A DNA stretch of 64,000 nt from CAYFKJ01 sp964343605 (GCA_964343605.1 CAYFKJ010000002.1:1-64000); one strand, 5' to 3'; shown: positions 44,254 to 52,923, counted from the first letter of the stretch. Numbers and translations are program-made. Notes: generated from the sequence alone by a model not told the origin.

Positions 44254-45330
44254 ATGAAAACATCCAAACGATCAACGAAAGTGGCGCTGCTTGTGGGTGT
44301 CGCCATGATGTTCGGCGCATCGCAAGCCGGTGCCGAGACCTTGCGTCTGTTGACCTGGGGCGGTTATGCGCCGGCCGAGGTCATCAAGATGTTCAAGAAC
44401 GAAACGGGCATCGACGTCAAAGTCACCAAGTCCAACAACGAAGAAATGATCGCCAAGCTGCGCGCCACCGGCGGCGGCGGGTTTGACCTCGCCCAGCCCA
44501 GCCAGGACCGCATCGCCGGCGCCCAAATCGAGCACAACATTTATAAGCCGATGGATCTCTCGAAGATCAACGCCAAGAACTTCATCGGCTCGATGCTCGA
44601 AGGCACCAAGAAGAACACGATGGTGGACGGCAAGGTCTACGGCGTGCCCCACGTTTGGGGCACCAGCGGCCTCGTGCTCGATACCGCCAAGGCGGCGGCC
44701 GTCACGGACTACACCGATCTCTGCGGCAGCGGCGTTGCCGGTAAGGTGTCCTACCGCCTGAAACGGCCGACCCTGATCGGGTTCGCCTTCGCCATGGGCA
44801 TGGATCCCTTTGCCGCGTACGGCGACAAGGGCAAGTACCAGGCCATCATGGACAAGGTCAAAGCCAAGCTGATTTCCTGCAAATCCAACGTCAAGGCCTA
44901 CTGGTCCGGCGGCGATGCATTGATGAACCTTCTGCGTTCGGGCGAAGTCACGGCGGCCATGGCTTGGGACACGGGCGGCTGGAAGCTCAACAAGGATATG
45001 CCGAGCATCACCTTCGTGGCGCCGAAGTCGGGCGCGCTGGGCTGGATCGATACCTTCGCCTTGCCGCGTAAGACCAAGGCCGAAGATGCCGCCTACAAAT
45101 GGATCAACTTCGTCATGCGGCCGGGAATCGCCGCCATGATCACGGCCTCTGCCGGCAACTTCACCGCTTCAAAGGGTGCCGACGCGTATGCCGACGATGC
45201 TCTGAAGGCGCGCTACCAGAAGAGTTTCCCGCAAGCCGCGATCGATAACATCAAGTGGTATCCGCCGGTTCCCGCCGGTCTTGAGGATATTGAAGGCAAG
45301 GTACTCGATACCGTTAAAGCAGCGAACTAG
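44254..45330 (+). CDS. periplasmic substrate-binding protein of a polyamine-type ABC importer
   Basis: A 358-aa type II periplasmic binding protein of the PotD/PotF class. It has a signal peptide ending AQAGA|E (about residue 27), then LRLLTWGGYAPAEVIKMF, the inner KVYGVPHVWGTSGLV and the C-terminal KWYPPVPAGLEDIEGKVLD. It captures a polyamine or related cation for the permease encoded downstream. GGGGA lies 8 nt before ATG 44254. A hairpin follows the stop, before the ATP-binding gene. The exact ligand is undetermined. Confidence 0.87.
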   Translation: MKTSKRSTKVALLVGVAMMFGASQAGAETLRLLTWGGYAPAEVIKMFKNETGIDVKVTKSNNEEMIAKLRATGGGGFDLAQPSQDRIAGAQIEHNIYKPMDLSKINAKNFIGSMLEGTKKNTMVDGKVYGVPHVWGTSGLVLDTAKAAAVTDYTDLCGSGVAGKVSYRLKRPTLIGFAFAMGMDPFAAYGDKGKYQAIMDKVKAKLISCKSNVKAYWSGGDALMNLLRSGEVTAAMAWDTGGWKLNKDMPSITFVAPKSGALGWIDTFALPRKTKAEDAAYKWINFVMRPGIAAMITASAGNFTASKGADAYADDALKARYQKSFPQAAIDNIKWYPPVPAGLEDIEGKVLDTVKAAN

Positions 45331-45347
45331 CTGTTGAGAAGAAGCCG

Positions 45348-45374
45348 CCGCCGGGCTTCGATGGAGCCCGGCGG
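45348..45374 (+). promoter_or_regulatory. intercistronic hairpin between the binding protein and ATPase genes
   Basis: A perfect 10-bp stem, CCGCCGGGCT (45348-45357) and AGCCCGGCGG (45365-45374), with a 7-nt loop lies 17 nt past the binding-protein stop. No T-run follows. In ABC operons such a hairpin often stabilises the upstream message or limits read-through, giving more binding protein than transporter. Confidence 0.6.
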
Positions 45375-45400
45375 TGTTTCCTGTTGCGCGTGGGTATCTC

Positions 45401-46543
45401 ATGAATAATTCAGCGGACGGCGTCGATCTGGAATGCCGTGGCGTTAGACGTACGTTTGGCTCGTTCGTGGCCGTCGACGACGTTAGTTTTTCCGTACCGT
45501 CGGGCTCTTTCTTCTCGATCCTGGGACCGTCCGGTTGCGGCAAGACGACCATCATGCGCATGGTCGCCGGTTTTCTCGAGCCGACTGCCGGTGAGATCGA
45601 GATCAAGGGCAAATCGGTGCGCGGCGTGCCGCCCAACAAGCGGCCCGTCAACATGGTGTTCCAGCATTTGGCGCTGTTTCCCATGATGAATGTTGCCGAC
45701 AACATCGCCTACGGCCTGAAACGCCGCGGCGATTCAAAAGCCGAAATCCGCACCAGGGTCGGCGAGGCCTTGGAACGGGTGGGCTTGCCGGATTCCGGAC
45801 CGAAGAAAATCTCCCAGCTTTCCGGCGGCCAAAAGCAACGCATCGCCATCGCCCGCTGCCTGGTGCTGGACCCCGATGTTCTGTTGCTGGACGAACCGCT
45901 GGGCGCACTCGACCTCAAGCTGCGCGAACACATGAAGATCGAGTTGAAAAAACTGCAGCACGAGTTCGATACCACCTTCGTCTACATCACCCACGACCAG
46001 TCGGAGGCGCTGGTGATGTCCGACCAGATCGCCGTCATGAACCACGGCAAGTTCGAGCAGATCGGCACGGCCCAGGAACTTTATTACCGGCCCGATACGG
46101 CCTTCGTGGCGGGCTTCGTCGGCGATTCCAACCGCTGGAGCGGCAGTGTTCAGACCAGCGATGGAGGTGGAGTAGGCGTGTCGACGACAAGCGGCTTCGA
46201 AATCCTCGCGGCCGGACCGTCCGGGAACGGACTGGCCGCCGGTCAGACCGTCGACATATTCGTCCGGCCCGAATCCATCACGCTGGCAAAGGAAAGCAGC
46301 CGCCTGGTAGACCTGCCCAACCGGGTCGAAGGTCGCGTGGCGAGTGTGCTGTTCAACGGCGCCAACAGCCGGGTTCTGGTAGAGGACGTCAAGGCCGGCC
46401 AGGAAATCGACGTGGCCTTGCCGCAAACAGGCGAATTCAACGATCTCGCCATCGGCCAAAGCATCCATCTCGGCTGGCGGCAGGATCAGGCCAAGTGTTT
46501 TCCCGCCAATACGACGCCGGCCGAAGAGGCCGAGGCGGAATAG
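45401..46543 (+). CDS. polyamine-type ABC transporter ATP-binding protein
   Basis: A 380-aa ATPase of the PotA/UgpC kind. It shows Walker A LGPSGCGKTTIMRM, signature LSGGQKQRIAIARC, Walker B DVLLLDEPLGALD and H-loop YITHDQSEALVMSD. A C-terminal TOBE-type domain (about 270-380) follows. ATG 45401 begins MNNSADGVDLEC; a GTG nine codons earlier overlaps the hairpin. Its stop abuts the GTG of the next gene, so the permease is coupled. It powers uptake with the two following permeases. Confidence 0.92.
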   Translation: MNNSADGVDLECRGVRRTFGSFVAVDDVSFSVPSGSFFSILGPSGCGKTTIMRMVAGFLEPTAGEIEIKGKSVRGVPPNKRPVNMVFQHLALFPMMNVADNIAYGLKRRGDSKAEIRTRVGEALERVGLPDSGPKKISQLSGGQKQRIAIARCLVLDPDVLLLDEPLGALDLKLREHMKIELKKLQHEFDTTFVYITHDQSEALVMSDQIAVMNHGKFEQIGTAQELYYRPDTAFVAGFVGDSNRWSGSVQTSDGGGVGVSTTSGFEILAAGPSGNGLAAGQTVDIFVRPESITLAKESSRLVDLPNRVEGRVASVLFNGANSRVLVEDVKAGQEIDVALPQTGEFNDLAIGQSIHLGWRQDQAKCFPANTTPAEEAEAE

Positions 46544-47416
46544 GTGCCCATGAAATCGCGTCTGGGCCTCTTCCTGCTGCTGGCGCCGCTGCTGACGTGG
46601 CTGTTCGCCCTGTTGATCATCCCCCACGTCGATCTTTTCTTCCTTTCGCTGCAGGAAAAAGTGGCGCCGCGCGTTTACCAGACGGGCGTCGCCAACTACC
46701 TCGAGTTCTTCAACGAGCCTCTTTACTGGAACACCTTCGGCCGCACCGCCGTCATGGCCATCGCGGCCACGGCACTGACGCTGCTGATCGGTTTCCCCAT
46801 TTCCTATTACATCGCCAAAATCGCCAAGGGCCGCCAGAAAACGGCCCTGTTCCTTCTCTGCCTGCTGCCGTTCTGGGTCAGCGAGCTGGTGCGGACATTC
46901 GGCTGGATGATCCTGCTGCGCGAAACCGGCGTGATCAGCGGGGCGCTGCAATGGCTCGGCATCGTCAGCGGGCCGGTCGAATTCCTCTACAACGACGCCG
47001 CCATTATGGTCGGTCTGGTCTACACCTCCATGCTGTTCATGGTGGTGCCGCTGGTCAGCACGCTCGACAGTCTCGACGACAGCTACATCGAGGCGGGATA
47101 CGACCTCGGCGGCAACGGCTGGACCGTGCTGCGCGAGGTCGTCATCCCCCACGCCATGCCGGGCATCGTTTCGGGCTGCATCATCGTCTTCATGCTGTCG
47201 CTGGGCAATTACCTGACGCCGGTGCTGCTAGGCGGCAAGGACAGCCTGTGGTTCACCGAACAGATCTACGCCCAGTTCATCACCCGCTTCAATTGGGAGC
47301 AGGGTTCGGCCTTCGGCTTCCTGCTGCTGATCCTGTCGTCAACCATCGTCTGGGTCGGCCTGAAACTCTCCGGCCAGACGTTAGGCGGCACGATGGGTGA
47401 GGAGGGCAACGCATGA
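46544..47416 (+). CDS. ABC transporter permease (PotB-type)
   Basis: A 290-aa inner-membrane subunit with about six helices. The coupling loop EAGYDLGGNGWTVLREVVIPHAMPGI is the EAA motif. GTG 46544 is placed directly after the previous stop, with a GAGG 8 nt upstream; the ATG two codons later has no good Shine-Dalgarno. Its last codons overlap the second permease (ATGA). Confidence 0.9.
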   Translation: MPMKSRLGLFLLLAPLLTWLFALLIIPHVDLFFLSLQEKVAPRVYQTGVANYLEFFNEPLYWNTFGRTAVMAIAATALTLLIGFPISYYIAKIAKGRQKTALFLLCLLPFWVSELVRTFGWMILLRETGVISGALQWLGIVSGPVEFLYNDAAIMVGLVYTSMLFMVVPLVSTLDSLDDSYIEAGYDLGGNGWTVLREVVIPHAMPGIVSGCIIVFMLSLGNYLTPVLLGGKDSLWFTEQIYAQFITRFNWEQGSAFGFLLLILSSTIVWVGLKLSGQTLGGTMGEEGNA

Positions 47417-48267
47417 TCCCCTCGATCCCGCAAAATCCGCTGTTCAATTCCGTCTACCGGGCCTACGTGCTGCTGTTCATGGTATATCTGGCCGCCCCCC
47501 TGGTGGTCGTTTCCGTCTTCGCCTTCAACGATTCACTTTTCCCCTCGCTGCCCTGGAACGGCTTTACCTGGGATTGGTTCTTCAGTCCTGACGACGCCCG
47601 GCTGGGTCTCTTTCACGAGACCGCCATCCTCGATTCCATCGGCGTGTCGGCTTTCGTCGCGGTTTCGGTGACGTTGATGTCGGTCGGCGTCGGCACCACC
47701 AACGCCTTCCTGTTCGAGCGCGAGAGCTTTCCCTTCAAGAACATCCTCTACATGCTGATGCTGACGCCGCTGGTCGTGCCCGGCATCATCCTCGGTATTT
47801 CCATCCTGGTGCTCTCCAACACGGCCGTGAACTGGGTGGAGGAGCTCAGCGGTTACGAGATCGAATTGCTGCGGCCGGGCCTGCTGCTGGTCGTGCTGGG
47901 GCAGTTCTCCTTTATCACCACCATCGCCACCCTGGTGATCTCGGCCCGCCTCAAGAAGTTCGACCACACCCTGGAGGAGGCGGCTCTCAATCTGGGCGCC
48001 ACGCGCTGGCAGGCGGTCCGTACCGTGACGCTGCCCTACCTCGCGCCCGCCATGATCGGCGCCGGCATCGTCGCCTTCCTGATGAGCTTCGAGAACTTCA
48101 ACACGACGCTGATGCTAGTGGGTTCCGATGCACCCCTGACCATCGCCATGTTCGACCGCCTCAAGGAAGGCTCGACCCCGGTGCTCAACGCCGTCTCGCT
48201 TCTGCTGATGATCGCCTCCGCCGTCCTCGCCCTGATCAGCATCGCCCTGCAGCGGGAGAAGGATTAG
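47413..48267 (+). CDS. ABC transporter permease (PotC-type)
   Basis: A 284-aa inner-membrane subunit with about six helices and an EAA loop EEAALNLGATRWQAVRTVTLPYLAPAMI. It completes the importer as PotC-like partner of the previous gene. The ATG overlaps the previous stop (ATGA), and the end overlaps the convergent DUF2652 gene by 4 bp. Confidence 0.9.
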   Translation: MIPSIPQNPLFNSVYRAYVLLFMVYLAAPLVVVSVFAFNDSLFPSLPWNGFTWDWFFSPDDARLGLFHETAILDSIGVSAFVAVSVTLMSVGVGTTNAFLFERESFPFKNILYMLMLTPLVVPGIILGISILVLSNTAVNWVEELSGYEIELLRPGLLLVVLGQFSFITTIATLVISARLKKFDHTLEEAALNLGATRWQAVRTVTLPYLAPAMIGAGIVAFLMSFENFNTTLMLVGSDAPLTIAMFDRLKEGSTPVLNAVSLLLMIASAVLALISIALQREKD

Positions 48268-49484
48268 GCGCTCGCCGCAGGATTTTCTTGGCCGGGTAGA
48301 CTGGCGCGGACGGCCTCCGTAATCTGCGCGGCATCCAAGGCCGCATCTTCCAGCGCGTCGGGCCGGGTGCCGCTCTGCTCGGCGATCTCCTTGGCGTAGC
48401 GTTCAAGATTTTCCGACCCTTCCTTGGTGGAAGCGGACATCTGTCTTTTGACCTTTCCCGCCATGGCCAGCCACATGAGCCTGGAGAGCGCGCCGCCGTA
48501 TTCCAGTTCGGCGTAGCGGACCCGCAACAGTGTGCCGTTACCGACTGGTTCGAGTTCGAAGGTCTGGCGAATATTGGCGTTCATGGGCATGAGGGCCGCA
48601 AACGTGACGTACTCGAAGGGCCGCCAATCGACGACGGTGAGGTCAATGGTAATATCGCCGTGGGCGCAGTGCATCACGTCATCCGGCCCGCTGCGTCCGG
48701 CATTGCGGTGGTCGACCTCGATGCTCTCGACGCCTGCCTGCCATTTGATGCGGTGGCTGGGTTCGGTGACCAGGGCCCAGACCGCCGAGCGCGGCAGCGG
48801 CAGCACGCAGGAGGTTTCCTCGATGAACTGGGGATCGTTCTGGCCGATGAAGTTGCGCGTGAGCTCCTCCCGCCGCTTCCACACCGCCGCCAGGTCGTAG
48901 AGCCGGCAGTCGATGACGCCGACGTGCTCGTATTCCTCGGAATGCAGCGGCAGGGGGTCGAAATAATCCCGCATCTCCATGGCCCCGATGGCCGCGTCGG
49001 TCAGCATGGCGTAGGCCGTCATGCCGGTTTGTTCGGTGACGTTGTTCTTGAGCAGGCGGAAGGTGGCGATCACGTCCTTGCTGGTCAGTTCGTCCCAGCC
49101 GCCGGCCGACTGCAGGATGAAGTCGCCGTAGTGCACGGCGATCTTGAGGTCCAGGTTGTCGATGTTGCGGCAGGCGTTGCAGGGGCAGGTGGTGTTGAGG
49201 ATCATGTCCCGACGCGCCGCCGCGAAGCCGCAATAGAGGTTGTCCATGGCCTCCAGGATCAGCTGACCGAAGATGGTGTCGGACTGTTCGGCGTAGATGA
49301 AGATGGCGTCGCCGTGGAAGTTGGAGATCACCAGCGGGTTCTTGACCCAGGGCAGCAGGGATTTGAAGAGCTCCTCCAGGATGCCCTTGGCGTGCTCGAC
49401 CTCCGATTCGGCCAGGAACGAGGTGTAGCCGGAGACGTCGGCGATGATGAAATAGCCGGTCTTCAACGAACTCTTGTCGTCCAT
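48264..49484 (-). CDS. DUF2652-SRPBCC two-domain protein
   Basis: A 406-aa cytoplasmic protein. The first half (about 1-210), with FIIADVSGYTSFLAESEVEHA and ISNFHGDAIFIYAE, belongs to the DUF2652 family, a class III nucleotidyl-cyclase relative whose enzymatic activity is unproven. It includes a CPCNAC stretch near residue 103. The second half (from about residue 220) resembles a START/SRPBCC hydrophobic-ligand domain (VLPLPRSAVWALVTEPSHRIKWQAGVE). GGGGGAG precedes ATG 49484. Convergent with the ABC operon and divergent from the PflX-like gene. Function of the combination is unknown. Confidence 0.78.
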   Translation of the reverse strand: MDDKSSLKTGYFIIADVSGYTSFLAESEVEHAKGILEELFKSLLPWVKNPLVISNFHGDAIFIYAEQSDTIFGQLILEAMDNLYCGFAAARRDMILNTTCPCNACRNIDNLDLKIAVHYGDFILQSAGGWDELTSKDVIATFRLLKNNVTEQTGMTAYAMLTDAAIGAMEMRDYFDPLPLHSEEYEHVGVIDCRLYDLAAVWKRREELTRNFIGQNDPQFIEETSCVLPLPRSAVWALVTEPSHRIKWQAGVESIEVDHRNAGRSGPDDVMHCAHGDITIDLTVVDWRPFEYVTFAALMPMNANIRQTFELEPVGNGTLLRVRYAELEYGGALSRLMWLAMAGKVKRQMSASTKEGSENLERYAKEIAEQSGTRPDALEDAALDAAQITEAVRASLPGQENPAASA

Positions 49485-49543
49485 ACCGCTCCCCCTTAGG
49501 TGACGTGAATAGTAACCTAGATGCACCGTCCGGGTAAGCAAGC

Positions 49544-50599
49544 GTGCCATGCGGGCGGCGGGGTGGTAACGTGGGTTTCCGCTATGGAACCGGGACAAAA
49601 TTCGTGCTTGAGCAGCTCTTCACTGGCGGATTTGATTCGCATATTACCGAATTCGAGCCGGCCTATTTGGCGCTGGCCCGCACGGGTGAGCTCCGTGAAC
49701 GTGCAGAGGCCGCCAAGGACCTTCTGCGCGACTGCACGCTGTGCGCCCGCTACTGCCGCGTCGACCGCACCGCCTCGTTGAAGGGCGTCGCGTGCAGCAC
49801 GGGAACGAAGGCGCGCGTCGCCTCCCACTTCCCCCACCATGGGGAGGAAGATCCCCTGCGCGGCAGCCGGGGGTCGGGCACCATCTTCCTCTCGCGCTGC
49901 AACCTTCGCTGCGTCTATTGCCAGAACTGGGACATCAGCTGGCAGGACGCCGGACCCGAAGTGACGGCGGCGGAATTGGCGGCGATGATGCTGGAACTGC
50001 AGGGCCAGGCCTGCCACAACGTCAATTTCGTGAGCCCGAGCCACGCCGTGGCGCAGATCCTCGAAGCCCTGGTGCTGGCGGTGGAGGCGGGCCTGCGGTT
50101 GCCCCTCGTCTACAACACCGGCGGTTTCGACAGCCCCGAGGCGCTCGCCTTGCTGGACGGCGTCATCGACATCTACATGCCGGACATGAAGTACGGCGAT
50201 GCCGACGTGGCCCGGCGCTATTCCAAGATCCGCGACTACCCGGCGGTGAACCGGGCGGCGGTTAGGGAGATGCACCGCCAGGTCGGCGATCTGGTGCTCG
50301 ACGGCCGCGGCATCGCACAACGCGGCCTGCTGGTGCGCCACCTCGTGCTGCCCAACGCCCTCGCCGGCACCGCCGAGGTCTTGCGATTCCTGGCGGAGGA
50401 GATTTCCACCGACACCTACCTCAACCTGATGACCCAATACCGCCCCTGCCACAAGGCTGAGCGCCTTGAGGACATCGCCCGGCGCCCCACGTCAGCCGAA
50501 TTCGCCGAAGCCCAGGCCCTCGCACAGCGCTACGGCCTCACCCGCCTCGACACCCGCTTCCCCCTCGCCCTCCACCAGATGAGCCAGGCGGAGATGTAA
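49544..50599 (+). CDS. PflX-like radical SAM protein (COG1313 type)
   Basis: A 351-aa protein homologous to pyruvate formate-lyase activating enzymes. CTLCARYCRVDR precedes the Fe-S motif CNLRCVYC, which is followed by QNWDIS. It also has HHGEEDPLRGSRGSGTIF, YNTGGFDSPEAL and DIYMPDMKYGDADVARRYSK, all COG1313 features. The GTG at 49544 is the furthest possible start; GTG codons at 49571 and 49604 are alternatives and no start has a strong ribosome site. It is divergent from the DUF2652 gene (59-bp gap). No glycyl-radical enzyme lies nearby, so its target is unknown. Confidence 0.82.
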   Translation: MPCGRRGGNVGFRYGTGTKFVLEQLFTGGFDSHITEFEPAYLALARTGELRERAEAAKDLLRDCTLCARYCRVDRTASLKGVACSTGTKARVASHFPHHGEEDPLRGSRGSGTIFLSRCNLRCVYCQNWDISWQDAGPEVTAAELAAMMLELQGQACHNVNFVSPSHAVAQILEALVLAVEAGLRLPLVYNTGGFDSPEALALLDGVIDIYMPDMKYGDADVARRYSKIRDYPAVNRAAVREMHRQVGDLVLDGRGIAQRGLLVRHLVLPNALAGTAEVLRFLAEEISTDTYLNLMTQYRPCHKAERLEDIARRPTSAEFAEAQALAQRYGLTRLDTRFPLALHQMSQAEM

Positions 50600-50626
50600 G
50601 GGGTGGGTCGCCTAAACCTCACGGAC

Positions 50627-50655
50627 TTGAAATTTTTTCCGTAACGCGTTACGAT
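50627..50655 (+). promoter_or_regulatory. mazEF promoter with a 14-bp palindromic operator candidate
   Basis: The -35 TTGAAA (50627-50632) and -10 TACGAT (50650-50655) are separated by 17 bp. A perfect palindrome, CGTAACGCGTTACG (50640-50653), covers the spacer end and the -10. This is the usual place for autoregulation by a toxin-antitoxin complex; binding is inferred. Confidence 0.65.
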
Positions 50656-50678
50656 ACAGCCCAACGAAAGGTTGTATT

Positions 50679-50894
50679 ATGGCTATGTCTTCCGCCGAAC
50701 GGATGCGGGCCTTGCGGGCGCGGCGACGCCAGGCCGAAATTCGCGAGGTGCGCTTGCATCTGCCCGATGCGCGCTCCAAGCGCGTGCGGTCCCGTGTCGC
50801 GAAGGAGGTCGCCGGCCTTGATCCGAGCCACGAATTGGATGCCCTGACCTGGATCGAGAACGTCTCCGAATTTGACGAACATGCAGAGGGGTGA
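50679..50894 (+). CDS. MazE-like antitoxin (DUF3018 family)
   Basis: A 71-aa antitoxin. The segment SSAERMRALRARRRQAEIREVRLHLPDARSK matches the DUF3018 family, in which a basic N-terminal DNA-binding part precedes an acidic tail that blocks the toxin. AAAGG lies 8 nt before ATG 50679. It overlaps the toxin gene by 14 bp. The promoter palindrome upstream suggests repression by this protein. Confidence 0.82.
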   Translation: MAMSSAERMRALRARRRQAEIREVRLHLPDARSKRVRSRVAKEVAGLDPSHELDALTWIENVSEFDEHAEG

Positions 50895-51210
50895 CGTCGT
50901 CACCGTTGCCGCGGTGGGCGATTACGGCAAACCACGCCCGGCCGTGATCGTCCAGACCGACGCCCTGCCGGAAATCCACCAATCGGTCGTAATTTGTCAA
51001 ATGACCTCGTTTTTGGAAGACGCCCCGGATTTTCGCGTAACCATCGAACCCACGACCGCTAACGGTCTCCGCGTGCCGTCACAAGTCATGGTCGACAAAC
51101 CCGTAACAGTCCGCCGCGAACGCATCGGCGACCACATCGGCCGTTTGAGTTCTCAGGACACGGCTCGGCTCAACATCGCATTAGCCTTTGTGATGGGGTT
51201 GGCGGATTGA
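50881..51210 (+). CDS. MazF/PemK family toxin (mRNA interferase)
   Basis: A 109-aa ribonuclease toxin. It has MQRGDVVTVAAVGDYGKPRPAVIVQTD, the MazF start with the RGDVV and KPRPAVIVQ signatures, then GLRVPSQVMVDKPVTV and the RIG..IGRLS end. ATG 50881 is chosen; a TTG three codons upstream is in frame. Its start lies inside the antitoxin gene, so the two are coupled. Expected to cut mRNA at short sequences and to be held by the partner antitoxin. Confidence 0.9.
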   Translation: MQRGDVVTVAAVGDYGKPRPAVIVQTDALPEIHQSVVICQMTSFLEDAPDFRVTIEPTTANGLRVPSQVMVDKPVTVRRERIGDHIGRLSSQDTARLNIALAFVMGLAD

Positions 51211-51271
51211 TGGTTTTGAATGTTCGAAATGGATGTTGTGTTGATGTAATGGGACGTCTTCGTTGATTGAT

Positions 51272-52096
51272 ATGACCCAAATTTTCGCTGTGCCTAAATT
51301 TTCCCAACGAATAATTGCTTTAGTTTGTTTTCTAATGGTGGTGGTGGCTGTGCATCTGGCCCCAAATGAATTGGGCGCTCAGGAGACAAACCAACTGCAC
51401 ACCAAAATACGCAGTCACTTGGACAAAATTTATCCACCCATGGGTGGGAGGAGAATTTCGAAATGGGCGGGACCGATAATATTTTTTGAGGCCGGATTGG
51501 ACGAAGATAATGCCCGATTTCTGGACGATGTGATGGAACAGATTTCGGAACTGGCACGTCTGAAAATAGAACGTCAGCACCTGTCAATGGGGCCAAAGGG
51601 AGCAAACGTTTTGTTTGCGTTCGACGCAGACCCAAGCTCGATACTCTTCACAGGTTATGGGCGCGCATTTTTTAATCAGGAATTCGAATCAGAGAAAGAA
51701 TTTGCGGACTGGGTTGGTGTCATTACCGATCTAAAAGCGTACCAGGAAAATGCCTTGTTGGGCGTCGCGGGGACGCAGAGAAATTACGTCAATGAAACGA
51801 GTATGGTTATCGCGGATCATACAAGGCTACCCCCAAATCAGGTGCGTGGACTTATATTGGCCGCTGTTCTCGAGGTTTTTGCGAACGGGTCATATAGTAA
51901 CGAAATAGTTCCTTCGCTATTAAACACTGATCGCAGTTCCTGGGGTGGGAGCTTATGGCTTGAGAAATTTTACCCCGTTGACCTAGCGCTATTGAGGGCT
52001 CTCTACGGTGACAAAATTTCAGTGGGTATGCAGCTTGAGAAAGCAAAATCCATCATGGCGGCAGAAATTACCAAGCATTTAGAAAAAGATCATTAG
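51272..52096 (+). CDS. secreted DUF2927-like protein
   Basis: A 274-aa protein with a hydrophobic N-terminal segment (IIALVCFLMVVVAVHLAP) and likely cleavage near GAQ|E. The blocks ISKWAGPIIFFEAG and the C-terminal PVDLALLRALYGDKISVGMQLEKAK resemble the secreted DUF2927 family; the match is by eye and moderate. Codons are markedly more A/T-rich than neighbours, suggesting a separate origin. It lies between two toxin-antitoxin modules. Function is unknown. Confidence 0.58.
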   Translation: MTQIFAVPKFSQRIIALVCFLMVVVAVHLAPNELGAQETNQLHTKIRSHLDKIYPPMGGRRISKWAGPIIFFEAGLDEDNARFLDDVMEQISELARLKIERQHLSMGPKGANVLFAFDADPSSILFTGYGRAFFNQEFESEKEFADWVGVITDLKAYQENALLGVAGTQRNYVNETSMVIADHTRLPPNQVRGLILAAVLEVFANGSYSNEIVPSLLNTDRSSWGGSLWLEKFYPVDLALLRALYGDKISVGMQLEKAKSIMAAEITKHLEKDH

Positions 52097-52149
52097 ATGA
52101 GCGAATCGTGGACCGGTAGTTCCCACGGTCAGTTCCAGGCACAACTTCC

Positions 52150-52566
52150 CTAACCCGCCCCTCCCCCAAACGGATCCACCACCGCGACGCCTGTCGGTTC
52201 GAAATGGCGGATGTTGCGGGTGGCGACGGTGAGGCCGTGTTCCAGGGCGGTGGCGGCGATCATCAGATCGGCACCGGCGTGGCCGAGCTGGGCGCTCAGG
52301 CGGCCCCAGCGGCGGCAGACGTTGGTGTCGGCGGCCAGGATGCGGTCGGCGTAGAGGCTCAACATGCGATCCAGCCAGCCGGCCAGGGCGTGGGCGAAGG
52401 CGGGGTCCTTCGTCTCCTGCTGGGCGATGCCACGCTCGATCTCGCCGATGGTGACGGCGCTGAGGTAGAGGTCGGCGGTGTGCCGGCCGGCGATCCAGCG
52501 CTCCAGGTTGGCGTCGCGGTTCTTCTTCCTCAGTTCGGACAGGACGACGGTGTCCAGAAGAAACAT
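52150..52566 (-). CDS. VapC-family PIN-domain toxin
   Basis: A 138-aa PIN ribonuclease. It starts MFLLDTVVLSELRKKN, carries the acidic site residues in LDT and IGEIERGIA, and has GADLMIAATALEHGLTVATRNIRHFEPTGV, the VapC signature. Its ATG overlaps the antitoxin stop by 1 nt (TGATG), so translation is coupled. Expected to cut tRNA or other RNA. Confidence 0.93.
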   Translation of the reverse strand: MFLLDTVVLSELRKKNRDANLERWIAGRHTADLYLSAVTIGEIERGIAQQETKDPAFAHALAGWLDRMLSLYADRILAADTNVCRRWGRLSAQLGHAGADLMIAATALEHGLTVATRNIRHFEPTGVAVVDPFGGGAG

Positions 52567-52826
52567 CAGAAATCGACCTCGCGCGGCTCGAGCGGGGCCG
52601 TCTCGAACGCCTCGTCGTCCCGCGGCATGGCCAGCAGCAGGTCGGCAAAGGAAGGCGCGGTCGCCCGGTCGAGGTCGTGCAGCCTTTCGTATTCCTCCGC
52701 CGATACGACGACGGCGGCGGGCTTGCCGTGGCGCGTTACCATTTGCGGTTCGCCCTCGCGGGCGGCGTCGACGACGGCGCTGAACTTGTTCTTGGCGTCC
52801 TGCAGCGACCAGCGGGTGGATGGCAT
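52566..52826 (-). CDS. Phd/YefM-family antitoxin
   Basis: An 86-aa antitoxin starting MPSTRWSLQDAKNKFSAVVDAAREGEPQMVTRHGKPAAVVVSAEEYERL, the Phd/YefM DNA-binding fold. The acidic C-terminus (EPREVDF) would occupy the toxin. It precedes vapC and is divergent from imuA across 208 bp that also hold the SOS site. An AT-rich promoter with CTAG repeats lies upstream. Confidence 0.92.
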   Translation of the reverse strand: MPSTRWSLQDAKNKFSAVVDAAREGEPQMVTRHGKPAAVVVSAEEYERLHDLDRATAPSFADLLLAMPRDDEAFETAPLEPREVDF

Positions 52827-52839
52827 CGGCTTGTTCCTG

Positions 52840-52877
52840 TCTAGTTTATAAATCTAGATTTAATATTTGGCTAGTTT
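52840..52877 (-). promoter_or_regulatory. AT-rich promoter/operator region of the Phd-VapC module
   Basis: The CTAGTTT sequence occurs at 52841-52847 and again at 52871-52877, exactly 30 bp apart. TCTAG (52840-52844) and CTAGA (52854-52858) form an inverted pair. Such spaced sites suit a Phd-type repressor. No single -35/-10 pair is clearly best. Confidence 0.4.
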
Positions 52878-52923
52878 TTCGTCAAGCTGTTTCCCGCCTT
52901 GACTCTCATTCCGAGTCAAATTA

